Positions 1 to 5,285 of a DNA stretch of 30,465 nucleotides are shown here, piece by piece (positions within the stretch are counted from its first letter, which is position 1; each line of letters opens with the position of its first letter). A program made the translations under genes and the position numbers. Origin of the DNA: Candidatus Latescibacterota bacterium (GTDB taxonomy: Bacteria; JAAXHH01; JACQVL01); NCBI GenBank assembly GCA_016209865.1, contig JACQVL010000218.1:1-30465 (forward strand), given 5' to 3'. The notes beneath the pieces were generated by a model. That model had not been told where the DNA came from, did not search any database, and saw only the letters and a program-made list of their open reading frames with translations.

Positions 1-9
1 AAAACCCAT

Positions 10-501
10 TCACTTCATCTCTGTCGCCGGTTGCCGTTTCACTTTGATGATCACATAGACGATGGATTGGCCCGGCTCTACCCACACTTGATGGGGCATT
101 CCGGCGGGGATGATCATCATATCGTTCGTCGCCAGGCTCTGGCGTGTTCCTCCGATGATTTCTCCGCCCAGAGTTTCTCCTGGATTATTCTCACGCCCCC
201 CCTTGAGCTGTCCTCCGTACAGGAGCGACCCCTTGCCCGCCTGCACGACGAAGACGTCCGTCCAGTCGGCATGCCGTTCGACCTGGCCGGTCGAGTCGCG
301 CCGGACGATCCAGTAGTTGTAATTTCCCCGCTCTCCCATGCGCTTGAAGAGCAGGCCGGGCTGCGGTTGTCCGGATGGGGCGGTGATGGCTGCTCGCAGT
401 TGCGCGGCGGACAGGTACTCAGGCTCCGTCTGGGACTGGGCAAAGACGGAGGATGCCCAGAGACAGAGCACCACCAAACCGAACACAAGCCGAGTCAACA
501 T
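10..501 (-). CDS. Exported cupin-domain protein
   Basis: A 163-residue protein. The N-terminus (residues 1-22, basic LTR followed by a hydrophobic run ending VFA before QSQ) is a Sec signal peptide, so the mature protein should be periplasmic or secreted. The rest fits one small cupin barrel. Motif 1 lies around residues 77-91 (H77, then a VVQAGKG turn) and motif 2 around 126-144 (IPAGMPHQVWVEPG, with H137). Only two of the usual metal ligands are obvious, so metal binding and activity are uncertain. I chose the ATG at 501 because it follows AGGAGG at good spacing; a longer frame reaches 549 but would bury the signal peptide behind 16 extra residues. It is the last gene of the minus-strand set, after another cupin, and is separated from it by three hairpins. 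The family covers enzymes, binding proteins and regulators, so no substrate can be named. Confidence 0.8.
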   Translation of the reverse strand: MLTRLVFGLVVLCLWASSVFAQSQTEPEYLSAAQLRAAITAPSGQPQPGLLFKRMGERGNYNYWIVRRDSTGQVERHADWTDVFVVQAGKGSLLYGGQLKGGRENNPGETLGGEIIGGTRQSLATNDMMIIPAGMPHQVWVEPGQSIVYVIIKVKRQPATEMK

Positions 502-540
502 AGGTCTCCTCCTGTGAAGTGATCGTTGCCATACGGTCCG

Positions 541-611
541 CACGCCCATGAATGGGCGTGCTCATGGAACCAAGCCCCTGCGGGGCTCCCGTCCCAGCCC
601 CGTTGACGGGG
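541..611. repeat. Cluster of three tight hairpins
   Basis: Three perfect stem-loops stand in a row between the two cupin genes. The first is 541-560, arms CACGCCCAT/ATGGGCGTG with a 2-base loop. The second is 573-587, arms AGCCCC/GGGGCT. The third is 598-611, arms CCCCGT/ACGGGG. None is followed by a T-run on either strand, so they look more like a compound intergenic repeat than an intrinsic terminator, although the structure could protect RNA ends or attenuate transcription. Confidence 0.6.
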
Positions 612-621
612 TTTCGTGCAT

Positions 622-1023
622 TCAGCCCGCCGTCAACCGTTCCATCTTAGCCAGCCATTCTTTCGACGGGATCACGCAGATGAACCCTAACGGCTCGTCG
701 CTGATCGTTTCAAACTGATGCTGTTCATTCGGCGCGATGTACACCACGTCGCCCGGCCCGACTTCGAACAGGTCCCATCCCAACAGCAGTCGCGCTCGCC
801 CGCGCCAGATGACGACCCCCTGGTCGTGCGGATGCTGCTCGAACGTCGAGGTCCCGCCCGGCGGAATCTCGAAATACCGGATGGCGAAGTTCTCCGCCCC
901 TTCACGCGGGCCGATCAGGACGCGCCGCGTCGCGGTGGTATTCCCGCTGCCCGTGTACGCCTCGACCGGGACGTCCTCCCAATCGAACGCGCTCTCAGCT
1001 TTTCGTCTATGGATGAAACCCAT
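622..1023 (-). CDS. Small cytosolic cupin-domain protein
   Basis: A 133-residue single-domain cupin without a signal peptide. Motif 1 is at residues 64-80 (HPHDQGV, H64 and H66) and motif 2 at 90-105 (GPGDVVYIAPNEQHQF, H102). This gives a three-histidine metal site; the glutamate usual four or five positions after HxH is replaced by small or hydrophobic residues. Such proteins bind a divalent metal and act as dioxygenases, isomerases or ligand sensors; the substrate cannot be told from sequence. The ATG at 1023 follows GAGGGA. The gene lies 80 bases downstream of the ferritin-like di-iron gene, with a heptamer array and a small inverted repeat in the gap, so it may have its own promoter or be read through from the MetE-OsmC-di-iron operon. 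Confidence 0.8.
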   Translation of the reverse strand: MGFIHRRKAESAFDWEDVPVEAYTGSGNTTATRRVLIGPREGAENFAIRYFEIPPGGTSTFEQHPHDQGVVIWRGRARLLLGWDLFEVGPGDVVYIAPNEQHQFETISDEPLGFICVIPSKEWLAKMERLTAG

Positions 1024-1051
1024 CGGCGGTTCCCTCTACTCAGCCTGTATC

Positions 1052-1066
1052 AGCATAAGATATGCT
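1052..1066. promoter_or_regulatory. Inverted repeat upstream of cupin gene
   Basis: The perfect inverted repeat AGCATA-AGA-TATGCT lies 29-43 bases upstream of the cupin start at 1023. On the minus strand it contains TATCTT, a possible -10 element. The heptamer array just upstream offers GTGACG 16 bases away as a weak -35. It could be an operator or part of a promoter. The evidence is sequence shape only. Confidence 0.3.
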
Positions 1067-1070
1067 CTTC

Positions 1071-1091
1071 TCGTCACTCGTCACTCGTCAC
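1071..1091. repeat. Heptamer array (TCGTCAC)x3
   Basis: Three perfect tandem copies of the 7-mer TCGTCAC lie between the di-iron gene stop and the downstream cupin. The same unit, with single-base variants, recurs at 3984-4004, 8825-8845 and (reversed) 12973-12986. Confidence 0.85.
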
Positions 1092-1103
1092 CGCTTTTAT
1101 CTG

Positions 1104-2144
1104 TCAACAGAGAACCTTCACCGCGCCCTGGTACAGTCCTGCGATGTAGTCCGCGCTGCCCTGATCGAACCCGGCCTGCCGCAAACGATCCAGGAGGTTG
1201 GTCTGCATCTGGCGGTAGAGGTCGCCGACCCGCTGGAGACCGCGTTCGACCTGATCGGGCGCCGACCCGCCGCCCGCAAGCACCGCCATCGCGTGCTGCA
1301 TGAACGGGACGGCGCCAGCCGCCTGCCGCAAGAACGGGACACGGTCCTGCGCGGCCCGGACGAGCTTCGGGACGACCGTCGCGTCGTGCTGGAGGTGATA
1401 CGCGAAATGCGAGATGCCGTAGGCGACGTGCCGGGCCTCATCCTGACGCACCCGGCGATAGATGTGAGCCGTGGCCGGGTCGGGCGCGACCTCTTCGAGG
1501 AAGCGCAGGAGGTCGAGCCATGTCCCTGCACCCAGGAGATGCAGCATGAACGATGCTTCGCTGTAGTCGTCCTGTGACAAGAGGACCCGGAGCGACCACT
1601 CCGTCGCCGCGGAGACGTACTGCAGGCCGCCGCCGTTGGCCAAGGCCCGTTTGGTGAACACTTCCACCTCACGTGCCTCGTCGTGCATCTGGGCGGTCAA
1701 GAACAGGACGACTTCCGTGAAACGCGGGTCGATGCGCGGCAAAAATTTGCTCACTAAGTACAGTGCGAGGGTGGCGTTCTCGATCAAGCACGTGCAGCAC
1801 TGGCAGACCGCACGCTCGACCGCCTCGGGCAACGGCCGCAGCGTCGCCCATTCAACGTCCGTCGTGGCGTTCCACCCCTCCGCGTTGGCCTGCTCCACTA
1901 ACTCCGCGATCGTCTCCGCCCAGACGACCTCTTTCCGGCGGATCGAAAACTCGAACATCGGGTTGGCCGGGTCGATCACCGCCCCGCGCGGCGCGAAGCC
2001 CAGGTCGACGGGCACGTCGTCCGGAATCACGCCCGCGCGGCCAGCGGTCATGTCGCGCAGGTCGATCCCGCGCCCATCACGCGGCGTCACGCGGATGCCC
2101 CAATCTGGGGTGTCCCAGTCCGTAACTTTAGGGAGTTTAATCAT
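1104..2144 (-). CDS. Ferritin-like di-iron oxidase family protein
   Basis: A 346-residue, mostly helical protein with the paired carboxylate/histidine motifs of ferritin-like di-iron enzymes. The likely ligands are E122 (IENATLALYL), D155-E156 with E159 (MHDEAREVE), E196 or a nearby acidic residue in the third helix, and D235-E236 with H239 (QDEARHVAYG). The family includes R2-type radical generators, ligand-binding oxidases and AurF-like N-oxygenases; which reaction is catalysed cannot be decided here. A compact cysteine cluster (C114, C116, C117, C119) sits just before the first metal-ligand helix, which is unusual and could bind metal or form disulfides. The start at 2144 lies 7 bases after the OsmC stop, with no clear Shine-Dalgarno, so translation is probably coupled. 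The genetic partners are a MetE-type methyltransferase and OsmC, suggesting a sulfur, thiol or methyl-group oxidation role (inference). Confidence 0.75.
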   Translation of the reverse strand: MIKLPKVTDWDTPDWGIRVTPRDGRGIDLRDMTAGRAGVIPDDVPVDLGFAPRGAVIDPANPMFEFSIRRKEVVWAETIAELVEQANAEGWNATTDVEWATLRPLPEAVERAVCQCCTCLIENATLALYLVSKFLPRIDPRFTEVVLFLTAQMHDEAREVEVFTKRALANGGGLQYVSAATEWSLRVLLSQDDYSEASFMLHLLGAGTWLDLLRFLEEVAPDPATAHIYRRVRQDEARHVAYGISHFAYHLQHDATVVPKLVRAAQDRVPFLRQAAGAVPFMQHAMAVLAGGGSAPDQVERGLQRVGDLYRQMQTNLLDRLRQAGFDQGSADYIAGLYQGAVKVLC

Positions 2145-2151
2145 GAGACTT

Positions 2152-2670
2152 TTACAGAATCGCGATCTCCGTCGTCACGTTCACCGGCCGGGTGAGGGAA
2201 TTGAAGACCGGCGACGTGTGGACGGTGTGTTCCCAGACCTGGCGCAGGTCGTCTTCGCTCGCGTCGGCCTGCACGTACAGTTTCGCGCGGATGTCGCAGA
2301 ATCCGGGATGCCCGTCTGACGACAGGCCGAGGAACGTCAGGATGTTGTCCTGGTTGGATTCGAGGGTGACTTCGAGGTTCCGGACGCGCAGTCCTTGCCG
2401 CGTCGCGTTGAACACGAACCCGGTGACCAGACACCCGCCGAACGCACCGAGGACGTACTCCATCGCGTTGGGCGCTTCTGGTTCTTCATCGGGGCTTGGC
2501 GCCTCATCGACGATGAACGTCTGATTCTGCACGAACACTTTCGCCTTGAGACCGTTCATCCAGCGCACGCGGGCGTGCTTCGGGGCGTGCGCGGCCTCCG
2601 GGTGCTGCGCCAAGGCGGCGAGGTTCGCGTCGATCTCGGCCGGGATGAGGCCGTTGAGTGATTCAGGCAT
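2152..2670 (-). CDS. OsmC-family protein
   Basis: A 172-residue protein with the OsmC/Ohr fold. It has a variable N-terminal strand region, the signature helix around GAFGGCLVTGF with nucleophile-position C80, then RQGLRVRNLEVTLE and a C-terminal helix-strand unit. Classical OsmC and Ohr proteins use a second cysteine in a CPV motif to reduce organic hydroperoxides. Here that position reads SPVFNSL with S153, while another cysteine, C125, occurs in an earlier strand. A standard two-cysteine peroxidase cycle is therefore doubtful and a binding or thiol-transfer role is possible. I use the ATG at 2670, 11 bases after the upstream gene's stop; the open frame extends far upstream only because it overlaps the neighbour. 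It is the middle gene of the MetE-OsmC-di-iron operon. Confidence 0.8.
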   Translation of the reverse strand: MPESLNGLIPAEIDANLAALAQHPEAAHAPKHARVRWMNGLKAKVFVQNQTFIVDEAPSPDEEPEAPNAMEYVLGAFGGCLVTGFVFNATRQGLRVRNLEVTLESNQDNILTFLGLSSDGHPGFCDIRAKLYVQADASEDDLRQVWEHTVHTSPVFNSLTRPVNVTTEIAIL

Positions 2671-2681
2671 GGTGTGTAAAG

Positions 2682-3857
2682 TCAATACCGCGCGCGGAGG
2701 GTCTGCGCCGCCTGAGCGATCGACCGCAGCTTCGCGGTCGCCACGTCCGGGGTGTTGAGGATGCGTTCCGCGAACGTCCCGAACCCACAGTCCGGGTTCA
2801 GATAGACCTGGCCCGGGTCGAAATACTCCAACGCCTCGTCGACTCTCGCCACGATCGCGTCGGGCGGCTCCACCTCGTCGGACCGCGGGTTGGCCACGCC
2901 TAAGCCGATCTCCCGCTGTCGCGCGTAGGGCTGGAAGACGGACAACTCGCCCGCGCGCGGGATGGAGAACTCCAGCACCAGTTGATCGATGTGCATTCCC
3001 AGCATCGGCTCCACTAAGGGGGCGTAGCTGCCCGTCAGCAGGACGTCTTCCCGCCGGCTCCAGTTGCCGCGGCAGACGTGCAGGCCGGTATGAACACCGG
3101 TCACCCCGTCGACCACCTGGTTGATGAGCTGTGTGGCGGACGCCAACTCGACCGCCGGATCGCCCGATGAGGCGGCCATCGAGGCGCACATGAAGGTGCG
3201 TTCCTTCACCTCCGGCCGGAAGACGACATCCGTCAGCACCGGCTCGTCGAACTGCACGAACGCCGCGCCCGCGTCGCGCAGCCGGATCAGTTCGTCGTGG
3301 AGGATGTGGACGATGTCATGCGCCAGGCTGTCGAGCGTCGGGTATGCCGCCTCGGAGATGCCCGCCACCCACATCGACCGCGTCAGCAGATACGGGCCGG
3401 GCAGGGTGACCTTGATCGGCTTCTTCGTGTGCTCGCGGGCGAAGAGGTACTCATCCAGCGCGAGCGGCATCCGGGGCTGCACCTTGTCCACGACGGTAGG
3501 GTTCTTGATGGCGAATGCGGGGGCGTCGAGGTTCCGGAGGACCTGATCGAAGGCAACGGTGTCTTTCACGTGCTCCATCAGCTCGGCGAGCGTCATCAGC
3601 GTGACGCCTTCCAATTTCTCGACGACGAACGAGTAGAAGTTGTCCCGCCGCTGCTCGCCGTCGCTGACGATATCGACCCCCGCCTCCTCCTGATACCGGA
3701 GCGCCTCGACGACGGCCCGGTCAGCGCCCCGATTGAATTCTTCGAACGTCATCTGGCCGGCTTGCCGCTTGCGCAGCGCCTCGAGCAGCCAGGACGGCCG
3801 GGGCCAACTGCCCACGACAGTGACAGGGAACAGGGGAACACCAGGGATGGTCATCAT
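2682..3857 (-). CDS. MetE C-terminal-type zinc methyltransferase
   Basis: A 391-residue protein matching the catalytic half of cobalamin-independent methionine synthase. The landmarks are GSWPRP at residues 16-21, SDGEQRRDN at 65-73, QFDEPVLTD at 202-210, the zinc ligands H260 and C262 (HVCRGNW), E296 (LVLEFS) and C357 (NPDCGFGT). The protein lacks the N-terminal half of full-length MetE (about 750 residues), so it belongs to the short MetE-like group that moves methyl groups between small-molecule donors and thiol acceptors. True methionine synthesis, coenzyme-M-type demethylation or another thiol methyl transfer are all possible. Two ATG codons stand in tandem at the start; AAGGAG precedes the first. 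A plausible promoter lies at 3905-3933. As the first gene it should drive OsmC and the di-iron protein. Confidence 0.88.
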   Translation of the reverse strand: MMTIPGVPLFPVTVVGSWPRPSWLLEALRKRQAGQMTFEEFNRGADRAVVEALRYQEEAGVDIVSDGEQRRDNFYSFVVEKLEGVTLMTLAELMEHVKDTVAFDQVLRNLDAPAFAIKNPTVVDKVQPRMPLALDEYLFAREHTKKPIKVTLPGPYLLTRSMWVAGISEAAYPTLDSLAHDIVHILHDELIRLRDAGAAFVQFDEPVLTDVVFRPEVKERTFMCASMAASSGDPAVELASATQLINQVVDGVTGVHTGLHVCRGNWSRREDVLLTGSYAPLVEPMLGMHIDQLVLEFSIPRAGELSVFQPYARQREIGLGVANPRSDEVEPPDAIVARVDEALEYFDPGQVYLNPDCGFGTFAERILNTPDVATAKLRSIAQAAQTLRARY

Positions 3858-3904
3858 GGACTCCTTTCCTTTTTCATCAGAGATAGATCGCTTACAACTG
3901 CTTT

Positions 3905-3933
3905 AATATAAACTGGACCGGCACTGGAAGCAA
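3905..3933 (-). promoter_or_regulatory. Putative sigma70 promoter for MetE-like operon
   Basis: Read on the minus strand, TTGCTT and TATATT stand 17 bases apart. The -10 matches the consensus at five of six positions and the -35 at three. The predicted transcript start is about 40 bases before the MetE-like ATG at 3857, in an AT-rich pocket of an otherwise GC-rich region. Confidence 0.5.
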
Positions 3934-3945
3934 CGGGATTCTTGA

Positions 3946-3972
3946 TGGATTCCCACGTGGGCAGGGATGACA
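3946..3972. repeat. dRS3-like palindromic repeat
   Basis: An imperfect palindrome centred on CCCACGTGGG, flanked by TGGATTC on one side and GATGACA on the other. Read in reverse it matches the layout of the element at 13062-13092 (GTCAT-TCCC...GGGAATCCA), so both belong to one dispersed family, here in opposite orientation. Confidence 0.6.
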
Positions 3973-3983
3973 CCAGATTTCTC

Positions 3984-4004
3984 TCGTCACTCGTCACTTG
4001 TCAC
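3984..4004. repeat. Heptamer array (TCGTCAC) x3
   Basis: Three units: TCGTCAC, TCGTCAC, TTGTCAC. The array ends 8 bases from the stop codon of the AttH-like gene. The rest of the gap 3858-4012 holds the promoter and palindrome listed above and nothing else I recognise. Confidence 0.8.
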
Positions 4005-4012
4005 TGTTTCTG

Positions 4013-5194
4013 TCAAATCCCTGGCAGAGCCCCGGCATACCCCGTCAGTTCCACGTACCCGACCCCCTTCACCGGCTTGCCGCGATCCCGGCCCTCAACC
4101 CGGACGCTTCCCTCCCAGTAGATCACTCCGGTGACTCCTCCGGTGACCAATTCCTGATCGACGACGGTCGGCGTGACCCGCAGTTCCATCTGCTCCCCCG
4201 GCACGCGGATCACCCAGCCGGACGGGTACACCCCCCGACTGGCCGGGCTTTTCCACGTGCCCGTCCGCTGAATCTGGTACGCCGACAGCGGTAAGTGCGT
4301 CCACGTCCCGTCTGCGTTGACGACCGTCCCGCTCGACATCGGTTCGATCCCCCCGTTCTTCAAGCGCATGACGTACAGCATCAATTCGCGATCATTGTCC
4401 AACTGAATGCTGAACCAGTCCCAGCCCGCCTGCTGGGGAGTCAACTGATTGCTGCCGAATTCATGATCCATCCAGGAGAGGCCGGTGACGGCGAACTCTT
4501 CTCCTTTGATCGTGAGCCGTCCGGACGTGGTCATCCGCGTGATCGAATAGTAGTGCGACGCCCGGCCCGGCCCCGACGCTTTCTGGCTGACCCCGTTGAA
4601 GCCGTGGATGACGGGCGGCTTGGCCTCGATCAGGTCGAGCGCGATGGAGAAGTCACGGCTCGTCGCTTTCAACCGGTGCGTGGTGTGATCCGGTTGCAGC
4701 TCCACAGACCAGTTGCCGATCCATGTCCGGTACCGGTCCTCAGACGCTCCGGCGACTCCAAACACAGGCCGACTGATATTCTCGGTATAGTGGAAAGCTT
4801 TCCCATTCTCATCGGTCACCGCGAGATGGGCGAAGTAGATCATCGACAACGCCCATGTCGAGGGGCTGTCCTTGCGTTTCGGGTCGATCCCGACCCGGAA
4901 GAACGTGAGTTCGTAGCCGAATGTCCGATCACCGCTTGACAGATGGCCGGTGTAATACCACCACTCCGTCCGGTAGGCTGGATGCGCGGCATGATCGCGC
5001 GGGAACTGGAAACGGTAGGGTGGGAGGGCGAGTCTGTACCCATCGGGCGTGAGGCTGTCCGGGACGGCTCGTGCCGTCGCCCGGCTCGGCTTGATGGCGG
5101 ATTGACTGGCTGGCTGAAGGGACGAGACGGCCAGTCCGGTGAGGATGAGGACGATGGTCACCACAAGGATGGATGGTCTCTGTGTGCAGGACAT
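4013..5194 (-). CDS. AttH/CrtC lipocalin-like exported protein
   Basis: A 393-residue protein with an N-terminal hydrophobic segment (residues 8-25) acting as signal peptide or anchor. It is followed by the two lipocalin-like halves of the AttH/CrtC (carotenoid 1,2-hydratase-like) family. Signature stretches are EWWYYTGHL at 77-85, GYELTFFR at 93-100, LSWMDHEFGS at 239-248 and GWDWFSIQL at 257-265. Most family members are not carotenoid enzymes; they sit beside an ABC transporter, as in attEFGH, and probably bind a hydrophobic ligand or lipid in the periplasm. That context is exactly present here, with FtsX permease and LolD-type ATPase upstream on the same strand. The ATG at 5194 has no Shine-Dalgarno; instead a 56-base double-hairpin repeat begins 9 bases upstream. 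The ligand is unknown. Confidence 0.85.
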   Translation of the reverse strand: MSCTQRPSILVVTIVLILTGLAVSSLQPASQSAIKPSRATARAVPDSLTPDGYRLALPPYRFQFPRDHAAHPAYRTEWWYYTGHLSSGDRTFGYELTFFRVGIDPKRKDSPSTWALSMIYFAHLAVTDENGKAFHYTENISRPVFGVAGASEDRYRTWIGNWSVELQPDHTTHRLKATSRDFSIALDLIEAKPPVIHGFNGVSQKASGPGRASHYYSITRMTTSGRLTIKGEEFAVTGLSWMDHEFGSNQLTPQQAGWDWFSIQLDNDRELMLYVMRLKNGGIEPMSSGTVVNADGTWTHLPLSAYQIQRTGTWKSPASRGVYPSGWVIRVPGEQMELRVTPTVVDQELVTGGVTGVIYWEGSVRVEGRDRGKPVKGVGYVELTGYAGALPGI

Positions 5195-5203
5195 GGCGAA
5201 TCG

Positions 5204-5259
5204 GTAGGGGCGAATCTTGTATTCGCCCCGATGTGGGCGATCACAAGGATCGCCCCTAC
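5204..5259. repeat. Double hairpin of the GTAGGGGCGA family
   Basis: A 56-base element bounded by GTAGGGGCGA and TCGCCCCTAC. It contains two adjacent stem-loops: GGGGCGAAT/ATTCGCCCC with loop CTTGT, and GGGCGATC/GATCGCCC with loop ACAAG. The second hairpin is an inverted near-copy of the first, so the loops are complementary and could pair (a kissing interaction) if transcribed. It lies within the ABC operon, between the permease and the AttH-like gene. Confidence 0.8.
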
Positions 5260-5285
5260 TGGCCCCCTGTTTGAACGTGCCAACG

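Noticed and set aside
598-618. Intrinsic terminator after a plus-strand gene
   Set aside because: The hairpin is followed by only three T residues, and no plus-strand gene ends there.
1636-2319. Plus-strand frame of 227 codons opposite the di-iron and OsmC genes
   Set aside because: GC-rich shadow of the opposite-strand genes; no family features.
2152-3189. A 345-codon frame covering OsmC and part of the MetE-like gene
   Set aside because: Only its last 172 codons are OsmC-like; the rest is an antisense-free shadow within the MetE-like gene in another frame.
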